DNA of 34,269 nucleotides, from IMG/VR virus record IMGVR_UViG_3300025892_000065, positions 1 through 34,269 of that record; one strand, 5' to 3'. Made by a program: the position numbers and the translations under genes. Of this stretch, positions 5,845-13,711 are shown piece by piece. Below the pieces are notes generated by a model. That model was not told the origin of the DNA and searched no databases. It saw nothing but the letters and a program-made list of their open reading frames with translations. The DNA is from a virus. Every line of letters begins with the position of its first letter. The first letter of the stretch is position 1.

Positions 5845-5987
5845 TGGCAAAAATATCAAAATCGTATGTGGCACACGAAAGAATGCCTAAAAAAACATCA
5901 CAAGGTACAAGTAAACGTGTAAAAAAGAGTTCCATGAACAAACATAAAAAAAGATCCTTTAAAGTTTACAATAGTCAAGGTAAATAA
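5844..5987 (+). CDS. Small very basic protein (47 aa), late block
   Basis: The ATG overlaps the stop of the preceding gene as TAATG. The product starts MAKISKSYVAHERMPKKTSQ and ends RSFKVYNSQGK; about a third of its residues are Lys or Arg. Small basic proteins of this shape, with a RMPKK motif, occur near baseplate genes in marine T4-like phages as far as I recall. The stop is two bases before the PAAR gene. It could bind nucleic acid or act as an assembly peptide; function unknown. Confidence 0.6.
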   Translation: MAKISKSYVAHERMPKKTSQGTSKRVKKSSMNKHKKRSFKVYNSQGK

Positions 5988-5989
5988 AA

Positions 5990-6289
5990 ATGCCGAAAGT
6001 GTGTAGAAAGGGTGATTTTTTATCAACAGGCCACGGTTGTGCTGGATCAACTACTTTAGATACACCTGGTCAATCAACTGTACGAGTAAACAGTATTTTA
6101 GTTGCAAGAAAAACCGATTCTACAGTTTCACATCCGTTTCCACCATCTCCCCCATGTGCACCACATGTAGCAAATGTAAATGTTGGTTCTTCAACAGTAC
6201 GTGTTGTGGGTTTACCCATTGCGAGGGTGGGTGATAGTGTTGATGCTGGTGCAATGACTGGTAGTTCTCCCAATGTTTCTGCAGGATAG
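5990..6289 (+). CDS. PAAR-repeat spike tip protein
   Basis: A 99-residue PAAR protein that would cap the gp5-like spike with a sharp, metal-bound cone, equivalent to T4 gp5.4. Visible features are MPKVCRKGDFLSTGHGC near the start, STVRVNSILVARKTDSTVSH, the Pro/Cys/His turn PPSPPCAPH, and a second STVRVVGLPIARVGDSV. The repeated 'STVRV..I.VAR' unit is the PAAR beta-hairpin. H15, C17, H48, C56 and H59 are candidate metal ligands. It is encoded directly ahead of the gp25 and gp6 genes, with the gp5-like partner about 4 kb upstream. Confidence 0.88.
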   Translation: MPKVCRKGDFLSTGHGCAGSTTLDTPGQSTVRVNSILVARKTDSTVSHPFPPSPPCAPHVANVNVGSSTVRVVGLPIARVGDSVDAGAMTGSSPNVSAG

Positions 6290-6290
6290 A

Positions 6291-6298
6291 TATAAATA
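6291..6298 (+). promoter_or_regulatory. T4-type late promoter TATAAATA
   Basis: Exact TATAAATA overlapping the end of the PAAR gene region and only five bases before the gp25 ATG. As at 3321, the expected transcript would start at or next to the start codon. Confidence 0.6.
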
Positions 6299-6303
6299 GT
6301 TGT

Positions 6304-6729
6304 ATGTCTAGGTACGATGCTTCAAACACAAACAATTCAAGTAGGTCTAATAGAATCTATTCAGACTTAAATTTGAATTTTACTAAAAATCCTGCTACAA
6401 AAGATGTTGCGAGATTAACTGATATTGAAGCTGTAAAAAGAAGTGTTAGAAATTTGATTTTAACAAATCGTTTTGAGAGACCTTTTCATCCAGAAATAGG
6501 AAGTTCAATACGAGGTTTATTATTTGAAACAATCACTCCTTTAAATGCTGTTTTATTGCAGGATAGAATTGAAGAGGTAATTGAAAATTTTGAACCTAGA
6601 GCAGTTTTAAACCAAGTTATAGTTCAGGACGAAATTGATAAAAATCAATATAGAGTTACAATTTCATTTTACGTAGTTAATACTCCTGAACCAGTAACAA
6701 TAACAGAATTTTTACAAAGGCTAAGATAA
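6304..6729 (+). CDS. gp25: Baseplate wedge protein gp25 (sheath initiator, TssE-like)
   Basis: 141 residues, close to T4 gp25 (132). The core reads VARLTDIEAVKRSVRNLILT, NRFERPFHPEIGSSIRGLLFE, then TITPLNAVLLQDRIEEVIENFEPR and a final beta-hairpin. This is the gp25/TssE fold, including the conserved FEPR stretch. The protein forms part of the inner wedge core and starts sheath assembly. It is followed after one base by gp6, its direct partner in the wedge. The 25-residue Asn/Ser-rich N-terminus is extra and probably flexible. No Shine-Dalgarno is visible; the ATG lies just after the late promoter. Confidence 0.93.
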   Translation: MSRYDASNTNNSSRSNRIYSDLNLNFTKNPATKDVARLTDIEAVKRSVRNLILTNRFERPFHPEIGSSIRGLLFETITPLNAVLLQDRIEEVIENFEPRAVLNQVIVQDEIDKNQYRVTISFYVVNTPEPVTITEFLQRLR

Positions 6730-6730
6730 T

Positions 6731-8584
6731 ATGTCCTCACATAAACTAAACATATCACAATTAAACTTTGATGCTATCAAAGCAAACTTAAAAAGATTTC
6801 TTTCAAATCAAAATCAATTTAAAGATTATGACTTTGAAGGTTCTGGTATGGCTGTATTATTGGATTTATTAGCTTACAACACACATTACCTATCTTATAA
6901 CGCAAACATTTTAGCAAATGAAATGTTTATAGATACAGCTGATTTAAGAGATAGTATTGTGTCTTTAGCAAAGGCTTTAGGTTATACTCCTAATTCTGCT
7001 AGAGCACCTTACGCTGATCTTAATGTAACTGTAAATGGTGCTACTGGTAGCTCATTAACGATAAATGCAGGTGCACAGTTCACAACTAGTATAGATGGTA
7101 CATCATATAATTTTGTAACTACAGACTCAACTACAATAACACCAACTGATGGTGTTTATACTTTTCAAAACTTAAAAGTATATGAAGGTACATATGTAAC
7201 TTATCAATATACAGTAGATACTTCCGATGTAGATCAAAAATTTATTATTCAATCTGCTAATGCTGATACAAGCACACTATCGGTAACAGTTCAAAACAGT
7301 TCAGTGGACACTACATCTAAAACTTATACAAAGGCAACATCAATAACAGAATTAGATAATACATCAAAAGTTTATTTTTTACAAGAAGCTTCAGATGGTA
7401 AATTTGAAATATATTTTGGTGACGGCGTGATTGGTAAATCTTTAGATGATGGTAACATTATAATATTAAAATATATTGTAACAAATAAAACGGCTGCAAA
7501 TGGCGCCTCTTCATTTTCATTGTCTGGCAATATTGGTGGTTTTAGTGATGTAACAGTTACTACAAACACAAATGCAGCTAACGGTTCAGAACCACAATCA
7601 AATGAAAGTATTAAGTTTAATGCACCTAAGTCTTATGCGTCACAGGATAGAGCTGTAACAATAGAAGATTACAAAACCAAAATAAGAGAATTATATGCGA
7701 ATACACAATCTGTAAGTGCTTGGGGTGGTGAAGATGCTGAGATACCAATTTACGGTAGAGTTTATCTATCAATAAAAGCAAAATCAGGTTCTACGTTAAC
7801 TAATACAACAAAAGATAATTTAGTAAATAGTTTAAAAAAATATTCAGTGGCATCAGTCACACCTGTGATTGTTGATCCACAGACAATAGATATTTTACTA
7901 ACATCAACAGTAAGATACGATGCTAAAACTACATCTAAAACTGCTTCAACTTTAAAAACCGATATTACAAATTCTTTGACAAATTATACTACAAATAATT
8001 TAAGTCAGTTTGAAGATATTTTTAGATATTCAAAAGTGTTAGAGGTCATTGATAATTCTGATCAAAGTATTTTGTCTAACATTACAACATTAAAAATTAG
8101 AAAAACATTTACACCAACTATTGGTAGTTCTTCAAATTATAAAATATATTTTTCTAATCCTATTTACAATCCTCATTCAGGTCATAATGCATCAGCAGGT
8201 GGTGTTTTAAGTTCCACAGGCTTTAAAGTTGCAGGCAATTCTAACACAATGTTTTTTGATGAAGATGGTGCAGGAAATTTAAGAAGATATTATCTTGTTG
8301 GTTCAGTAAGAACATATGTAGATACTACTGCTGGTACAATCAATTATTCAACTGGTCAAATTGATATTAACTCTATTGACATAGTATCAATAGAAGATAT
8401 TAGAGGGTCAACTTCTACAGTTGTAGAGATTACGGTAACTCCTAATTCAAACGATATTGTGCCTGTTAGAAATCAAATTTTAAATATAGATGTGGCAAAT
8501 AGCACAATTGCGGTCACGGCTGATACGTTGGCTGGCGGTTCTAGTAATGCTGGTGTTGGTTACACAACCACATCAAGTTATTAG
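6731..8584 (+). CDS. gp6: Baseplate wedge protein gp6
   Basis: 617 residues against about 660 in T4 gp6. The N-terminus is typical: LNISQLNFDAIKANLKRFL, then FEGSGMAVLLDLLAYNTHYL, NANILANEMFIDTADLRDSI and SLAKALGYTPNSARAP. A repeated-strand region follows, then APKSYASQDRAVTIEDYKTKI with YANTQSVSAWGGEDAE, the core conserved in gp6/BaseplateJ proteins. gp6 dimerises around the hub and, with gp25 and gp53, forms the wedge core that changes shape on contraction. The C-terminal 110 residues are a variable beta-rich part. It is sandwiched between gp25 and the gp7-position gene with 1-2 base gaps. Confidence 0.93.
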   Translation: MSSHKLNISQLNFDAIKANLKRFLSNQNQFKDYDFEGSGMAVLLDLLAYNTHYLSYNANILANEMFIDTADLRDSIVSLAKALGYTPNSARAPYADLNVTVNGATGSSLTINAGAQFTTSIDGTSYNFVTTDSTTITPTDGVYTFQNLKVYEGTYVTYQYTVDTSDVDQKFIIQSANADTSTLSVTVQNSSVDTTSKTYTKATSITELDNTSKVYFLQEASDGKFEIYFGDGVIGKSLDDGNIIILKYIVTNKTAANGASSFSLSGNIGGFSDVTVTTNTNAANGSEPQSNESIKFNAPKSYASQDRAVTIEDYKTKIRELYANTQSVSAWGGEDAEIPIYGRVYLSIKAKSGSTLTNTTKDNLVNSLKKYSVASVTPVIVDPQTIDILLTSTVRYDAKTTSKTASTLKTDITNSLTNYTTNNLSQFEDIFRYSKVLEVIDNSDQSILSNITTLKIRKTFTPTIGSSSNYKIYFSNPIYNPHSGHNASAGGVLSSTGFKVAGNSNTMFFDEDGAGNLRRYYLVGSVRTYVDTTAGTINYSTGQIDINSIDIVSIEDIRGSTSTVVEITVTPNSNDIVPVRNQILNIDVANSTIAVTADTLAGGSSNAGVGYTTTSSY

Positions 8585-8586
8585 AA

Positions 8587-11190
8587 ATGTCAAACTTTAA
8601 AGATAAAATATCTAATCTAATAAAATTTCAAGCACCAGATTTTGTGCTTGAAGATCATCCATATTTTTTAGAGTTTATTAAACAATATTATACATTTTTA
8701 GAATGTGCAGAAATTACTTTAACAAATATTGGTGATCCAGATCATATTCAACTAGAAACTTTAACAGACACAAGAAGTTTTTTAAAACTAAATGGATCTA
8801 ATCAACAAAGTGATGATAGTGAAGATAGAATACTTTTAGAAGACACAAGTTATGGTGATTTTATAAATGGTGAAATTATAACTGGTCAAACATCAGGTGC
8901 CACTACAACCATATTAGTTGAAGATATTGATGACGGCTCAAGACTTTTTGTACAAGATCAAAATAAATTTATAGAGGGTGAAAAAATTATAGGTAGCACT
9001 TCTGGTGCTGAAGCTAATATAGTTTCATACACTGTAAATCCTGTTAACTCAATACAACAACTTTTAAATTATTCTGATCCTGATAAAGTAATACAAAATT
9101 TTTTAACAAAATTTAGAAATGCATTTTTACAATCTATTCCTGATAATTTAAGTTCAAGTGTAGACAAAAGAAAATTAATAAAAAATATAAAATCATTATA
9201 TAGAGCAAAAGGTACTAAACGTGCAAGTGAAATATTTTTTAAACTTTTATTTAATGAAAATTCACAAATAAGATATCCAAAAGAAAATATTTTAAAAGTA
9301 TCTGATGGTAAATGGAGCACTCAAAAAGTTTTAAGATGTAAAGAAGTTGGTAATAATAATCCCTCAACGTTAGTTGGCCAATTAATTACACAAAAAAATA
9401 TTATTTCGGATGTTAATGTTAATAAGGCAACAGCCATTGTTGAAAGTGTAACCAAATATAGTATTGCAGGAGAACAAATTGTAGAAATAGTATTAAATTC
9501 AGATACAACAAATGAAACTTTTGTTGTTGGTCAAAATATTACTGGTACAAATAATACCGATGAAGATGTTTTAATCACATTAACTATTACAGGTCTAATT
9601 AACGACATAATAGTTACTAACGATGGTTCACTTTACAGCTCAAACGATAAAGTTTCTTTATCGGGTGGTGGAACAGGAGCAATAATTCAAGTTGATACAA
9701 TTGGTTCAGGTTCTATAGATGAAATTATTGTTGATGATGGTGGAACTAATTATGAGGTTGGTGATGTTGTTAACTTTAGTTTAGGAAATGCTTCTGCTAA
9801 AGTTGCTGTTGTTAACGGTGGATTTACTCCAGAAGACAGTATCGAAGATCATATAATTTTAGAGGATGAGACTGTAAAAGGAGACATTTATACAGGTAAT
9901 AAAGTAGTGCAAGAAAGTGGGTTAGGGGATATAACTGACATTAGAATTATTGAAAATGGAAATGGTTATATATCTTTACCAAGTTTAACAATAACGTCTT
10001 CATCTGGAAACGGTGCATTTATATATGCATATGGATCAGAAATAGGAAGAGTTTTACAAATTAAAAATGTTGAGTACGGATTTGACCATAACTTATCTCC
10101 ATCACCAACATTAACACTACCATCAAATTTGTTACTAAAAAATAGAACAGGCACTTTTACTGAAGGAGAAACTATTACAGGAGAAGATGCTTCATCAACA
10201 TTAATAACAGCGACAGTTTTATCACTTGATTCGGATACAAATGTTTTAAAACTTATAAACGCATCTGGTACATTTGCTGAAGATACAATCATTACAGGTA
10301 GTTCTTCTTTACAAACAGCTACAATTGTTAAAGTTGATCAGGCAAACGCTACAGCAACTGTAAGTTCAGTTATTGATACTGATGGTAGTTTTATAAATGA
10401 AGATGGATTTACTTCAGAGTCTTCTATGAAAATACAAGACAGTTTACTTTACCAAGACTATTCATATATTGTTAGTGTTGGTAGATCAATATCAGAATGG
10501 AGAAATTCATATACTCAAACTTTACATCCATCAGGATTTTATTTTCAAGGAGAGTTTACTTTAGAATCAATTGCTAACGCAAGATTAAGAGATGTGACTG
10601 GAATTAATTCTAGTGTAACTGAAGAAATCTTTATGGTTTTAAAAACTATTTTTTCAACCATATTGAGAAGAAAACTTGGTACACTAACAGACAACACTAC
10701 ATTAAGAGTAAATCCTGCTTTAGGTACAGCTGCAGATTTAGATCCAGCAACATCAAATCACTTTGAAACAAATACTAGAGATGTCACATTAAGATCAACT
10801 CAAAACTTTAAACTTGTTTCTACGCCTAAGTATGATATAAGAAACGATAGATCAAATTATGGTACAGCGTATGCAGGTCCAAGAATGAATAATTTAAACA
10901 TGTTTTGGAGATTTTATTCAGGAGTAACTCATACAGGAACGGTAAAAGGTATTACACCTCTAACATTTGCTCATCTAAATAATCATAGATTAACAGGTAC
11001 ATTGTCTTTTAAATCTGGAAATAGATATAATGGGCAAGTAATAACATGGGGTGAGTTAGCACAAAAAAATTTAAGAACATATATTGCTATGCCTACTGAA
11101 ATATCAAACATTGGAGCTACAACATTTGATAATACATCAACAACCTTTGATGGTAATACAGACACATTTGACGAAGGATCATCTTTTTAA
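8587..11190 (+). CDS. Large baseplate wedge protein, gp7 position
   Basis: 867 residues directly after gp6, where T4 has gp7. The N-terminus (LIKFQAPDFVLEDHPYFLEF followed by IKQYYTFLE) matches large baseplate proteins of marine T4-like phages. Two modules of the form 'F..GE.I.G.TSGA.A.I' occur at about residues 92-112 and 128-148. Related but looser units (GTFTEGETITGEDASS; GTFAEDTIITGSSSL) lie near residues 520-575. A GGTNY-type strand repeat is found near 340-400. The C-terminal part (LYQDYSYIVSVGRSISEWRN) is a structural core. Assignment to gp7 rests on position; sequence likeness to T4 gp7 cannot be judged by eye. Confidence 0.75.
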   Translation: MSNFKDKISNLIKFQAPDFVLEDHPYFLEFIKQYYTFLECAEITLTNIGDPDHIQLETLTDTRSFLKLNGSNQQSDDSEDRILLEDTSYGDFINGEIITGQTSGATTTILVEDIDDGSRLFVQDQNKFIEGEKIIGSTSGAEANIVSYTVNPVNSIQQLLNYSDPDKVIQNFLTKFRNAFLQSIPDNLSSSVDKRKLIKNIKSLYRAKGTKRASEIFFKLLFNENSQIRYPKENILKVSDGKWSTQKVLRCKEVGNNNPSTLVGQLITQKNIISDVNVNKATAIVESVTKYSIAGEQIVEIVLNSDTTNETFVVGQNITGTNNTDEDVLITLTITGLINDIIVTNDGSLYSSNDKVSLSGGGTGAIIQVDTIGSGSIDEIIVDDGGTNYEVGDVVNFSLGNASAKVAVVNGGFTPEDSIEDHIILEDETVKGDIYTGNKVVQESGLGDITDIRIIENGNGYISLPSLTITSSSGNGAFIYAYGSEIGRVLQIKNVEYGFDHNLSPSPTLTLPSNLLLKNRTGTFTEGETITGEDASSTLITATVLSLDSDTNVLKLINASGTFAEDTIITGSSSLQTATIVKVDQANATATVSSVIDTDGSFINEDGFTSESSMKIQDSLLYQDYSYIVSVGRSISEWRNSYTQTLHPSGFYFQGEFTLESIANARLRDVTGINSSVTEEIFMVLKTIFSTILRRKLGTLTDNTTLRVNPALGTAADLDPATSNHFETNTRDVTLRSTQNFKLVSTPKYDIRNDRSNYGTAYAGPRMNNLNMFWRFYSGVTHTGTVKGITPLTFAHLNNHRLTGTLSFKSGNRYNGQVITWGELAQKNLRTYIAMPTEISNIGATTFDNTSTTFDGNTDTFDEGSSF

Positions 11191-11206
11191 GAGTATGAAA
11201 ATAGAT

Positions 11207-11214
11207 TATAAATA
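11207..11214 (+). promoter_or_regulatory. T4-type late promoter TATAAATA
   Basis: Exact TATAAATA in the 42-base gap after the gp7-position gene, 18 bases ahead of the fibre-like gene at 11233. Confidence 0.7.
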
Positions 11215-11232
11215 ATAGAAAGAACAGAAATT

Positions 11233-12150
11233 ATGGCAAAACAAACAATAAACATTGGTTCAAGTGGTAACGATGGTACAGGTACACCGTTACGTGATGG
11301 TGGAGATTTAATTAACGACAATTTTAATGAAATTTACACTGCCTTAGGGGATGGTACGAACTTAACATCAGGAACTTTTGTTACAGAAACTGGAACACAT
11401 ACGTTAACAAATAAAAGTGTTGATTTAACCGATAATACAATTACTGGTACATTGGCAGAATTTAATACTGCTGTTTCAGATGCAACGTTAGTTTCAACAA
11501 GTGATTCCCAAACTTTAACAAATAAAAGTATTGATTTAACCGATAATACAATTACTGGTACATTGGCAGAATTTAATACTGCTGTTTCAGATGCAACGTT
11601 AGTTTCAACAAGTGATTCCCAAACTTTAACAAATAAAAGTATTGATGTGGACAACAATACAGTATCTAACATTGAAGTTGATAATTTAAAATCTGGTGTA
11701 CTAGATACCGATTTAAGTAGTGTATCTGCTAGTGACGATACATTAGCTTCAGCTAAAGCTATTAAATCTTATATTGATACTAATGCTTCAAGTGTATCCG
11801 CATCAAGTACGACTACATTTACAAATAAATCAATAAATGCATCAGATAATACACTATCTAATATAACAAATAGTAATTTATCTGGCTCTGCAGGAATAAC
11901 TAATGCTAATTTGGCAAATTCTTCATTAACATTTAGAGACGACTCTTCTGCTGAAGATACAGTTTCGTTGGGGGAAGCGGTTATATTGACAGGAGGAACT
12001 GCCATAACATCTACTGTAGGAAGTAATCAAATAACATTTGCCGTAACTGATGGTAGTATTACTTCAACTCAACTTAACAGTGCTGTAAATTTACAAATAC
12101 TGGATTCATCAGGATCAGTTGTAAAAACACTTTATGGGTCGGGATCGTAA
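11233..12150 (+). CDS. Fibre-like structural protein with tandem 37-residue repeats
   Basis: 305 residues, beginning MAKQTINIGSSGNDGTGTPL and then GDLINDNFNEIYTALGDGTN, an N-terminus common in short tail-fibre or baseplate-decorating proteins of marine phages. The middle consists of LTNKS(I/V)D...NT units; two of 37 residues are identical at the DNA level. Ser/Thr/Asp/Asn richness fits a trimeric fibrous shaft. The last 20 residues (LQILDSSGSVVKTLYGSGS) closely match the end of the fibre-like protein at 20226. It has its own late promoter. A role in attachment or decoration is inferred from composition and position; the receptor is unknown. Confidence 0.75.
   Translation: MAKQTINIGSSGNDGTGTPLRDGGDLINDNFNEIYTALGDGTNLTSGTFVTETGTHTLTNKSVDLTDNTITGTLAEFNTAVSDATLVSTSDSQTLTNKSIDLTDNTITGTLAEFNTAVSDATLVSTSDSQTLTNKSIDVDNNTVSNIEVDNLKSGVLDTDLSSVSASDDTLASAKAIKSYIDTNASSVSASSTTTFTNKSINASDNTLSNITNSNLSGSAGITNANLANSSLTFRDDSSAEDTVSLGEAVILTGGTAITSTVGSNQITFAVTDGSITSTQLNSAVNLQILDSSGSVVKTLYGSGS
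11422..11643 (+). repeat. Perfect 111-bp tandem duplication
   Basis: Bases 11422-11532 and 11533-11643 are identical by direct reading, giving two exact 37-codon copies in the fibre-like gene. A partial, slightly diverged copy precedes them (ACAAATAAAAGTGTT against ...AGTATT). Perfect identity including third codon positions implies a recent duplication or ongoing unequal exchange. Confidence 0.9.
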
Positions 12151-12157
12151 AAATGAT

Positions 12158-12165
12158 TATAAATA
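12158..12165 (+). promoter_or_regulatory. T4-type late promoter TATAAATA
   Basis: Exact TATAAATA in the short gap before the gp8-like gene, 16 bases from its ATG, with AAGGAA between as ribosome site. Confidence 0.7.
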
Positions 12166-12181
12166 TAAGTAAGGAACAAAA

Positions 12182-13696
12182 ATGCCAGCAATTATAACAA
12201 ACAAATTTAGAATACACAACTCTGAACAATTCCATGAGTCATTTTCAGAAAGTTCAGCTAATAATTACTATCTAATTATAGGTAGACCTCAAGCATATGG
12301 AACTTCAACAAGACCAGATGGAAGAACAGAAAACGAAGGTACAGATAGTGCTCCTATCTTACCTGTAGATGACGTAACAGAGGAATTTTATCACTTTGAT
12401 GATGCAATTGCTGCTAAAAAAATTACATCATCTGATATATCGTTTGTTATGCCTAGAAGAAATTGGACAACAGGTACAGTGTATGACATGTACAGAAATG
12501 ATTACGGAAAAAGAATTACAGGAACAACAACTGTTAAAACTTCAACAAGTGGTGCATCAAATTTATATGATGCTACTTTTTATGTTAAAAACAGCAACAA
12601 TCACGTTTATAAGTGTTTAGATAATAATTCAGGTGCTACTTCAACTGTAGAACCTACGCTAACTTCAACTGCTATTTTAGAGACAGGTGATGGATATAAA
12701 TGGAAATATATGTATACTTTGACTGCTTCTCAAGGAACTAGTTTTTTATCTACAGACTTTATGGCAGTAACAACAAATTCAAATGCTGGTTCAGGTCAAT
12801 CTTCAGTTATATCTGCGGCTGTTAATGGTGCGTTAGATATTGTAACTGTTAAAACAGTTGGCACAGGATATACAGTATCGGGTGGTGCAAGTTCTGGTAC
12901 AATTACAGGTGTACCAATCAGAGGAGATGGTTCATCTGGCGTTGCTTCTGTTGTACTAGACTCAGGTGCTGTTTCTTCAGTATCAGTTACAACAGCGGGA
13001 AGTGGTTATACTTTGGCTTATATTACTAACGCAGATATTATTGCTGGTACAAATGCTGGTGGTACTGGTACAGGTGCTGAATTGGATGTAATTATTTCAC
13101 CAAAAGGTGGTCATGGATCAAATGCTGTTAAAGAGTTAGGTGGTTTTTATGTAATGTTAAACACTAACTTTGAAGGTGTTGAGGCAGGTTCTGGTTCAGA
13201 TGTAAGTGCTGAAAATGATTTTAGAAGAGTCGCATTAATTAGAGATCCAAATTCAAGTGGATCGTCTGCGTCTGCAACTACACTAAGAGGAACAAAGGCA
13301 ATAAGATTTGCTGCTTCTCCAACTCCTGGTACATTTACTAGTGATGAAGAAATAAATCAGGTATCAACAGGTGCCGTAGGTAAAGTAGTTGAGTGGGATG
13401 CTACAAACAGAATTTTATATTATATACAAACAAGATTTAATGACGAAGGTGCTGACAGTAATGGTGATATTACAGCCTTTTCAGGTACAAGTGTAATTAC
13501 TGGACAAGGTTCAAGTGCTACTGGTACTCCTGATACAGGATTTACAAATAATGTAAACGGTGCTTCATTTACATCAGGTTATTCAGCAAGTGAATTAGAT
13601 GCTGATACTGGTGATATATTATATGTTGAGAACAGAGCACCAATTTTGAGAGCTACTGATCAGACAGAAAATATTAAATTGATAATTGAATTTTAA
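12182..13696 (+). CDS. gp8: Baseplate wedge protein gp8-like
   Basis: 504 residues against 334 in T4 gp8, so clearly enlarged. The N-terminal third is the recognisable part: ITNKFRIHNSEQFHESFSES, NYYLIIGRPQAYG, SDISFVMPRRNWTTGTVYDM and then LYDATFYVKNSNNHVYKCLD followed by DGYKWKYMYTL. From about residue 205 there is a Gly/Ser/Val-rich insertion with two 'V.T.G.GY' units (TVGTGYTV, TAGSGYTL). It also has one GE/TSGA-type module (FTSDEEINQVSTGAVGKVVEW) near 383-405, shared with neighbouring structural proteins. The C-terminal strand (ENRAPILRATDQTENIKLII) closes the fold. gp8 joins the wedge arm in T4. AGGAG before the next gene keeps the block contiguous. Confidence 0.85.
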   Translation: MPAIITNKFRIHNSEQFHESFSESSANNYYLIIGRPQAYGTSTRPDGRTENEGTDSAPILPVDDVTEEFYHFDDAIAAKKITSSDISFVMPRRNWTTGTVYDMYRNDYGKRITGTTTVKTSTSGASNLYDATFYVKNSNNHVYKCLDNNSGATSTVEPTLTSTAILETGDGYKWKYMYTLTASQGTSFLSTDFMAVTTNSNAGSGQSSVISAAVNGALDIVTVKTVGTGYTVSGGASSGTITGVPIRGDGSSGVASVVLDSGAVSSVSVTTAGSGYTLAYITNADIIAGTNAGGTGTGAELDVIISPKGGHGSNAVKELGGFYVMLNTNFEGVEAGSGSDVSAENDFRRVALIRDPNSSGSSASATTLRGTKAIRFAASPTPGTFTSDEEINQVSTGAVGKVVEWDATNRILYYIQTRFNDEGADSNGDITAFSGTSVITGQGSSATGTPDTGFTNNVNGASFTSGYSASELDADTGDILYVENRAPILRATDQTENIKLIIEF

Positions 13697-13711
13697 TAGG
13701 AGTGAAAGACT

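Noticed and set aside
5844-5987. Lys/Arg-rich stretch as a possible poly-A artefact rather than a gene
   Set aside because: TAATG coupling with the gene before and a two-base gap to the PAAR gene favour a real small gene, so it was kept as a feature.
11334-11672. Repeat region read as a possible CRISPR or regulatory array
   Set aside because: Units are contiguous, in frame and coding in a fibre-like gene; there are no spacers.
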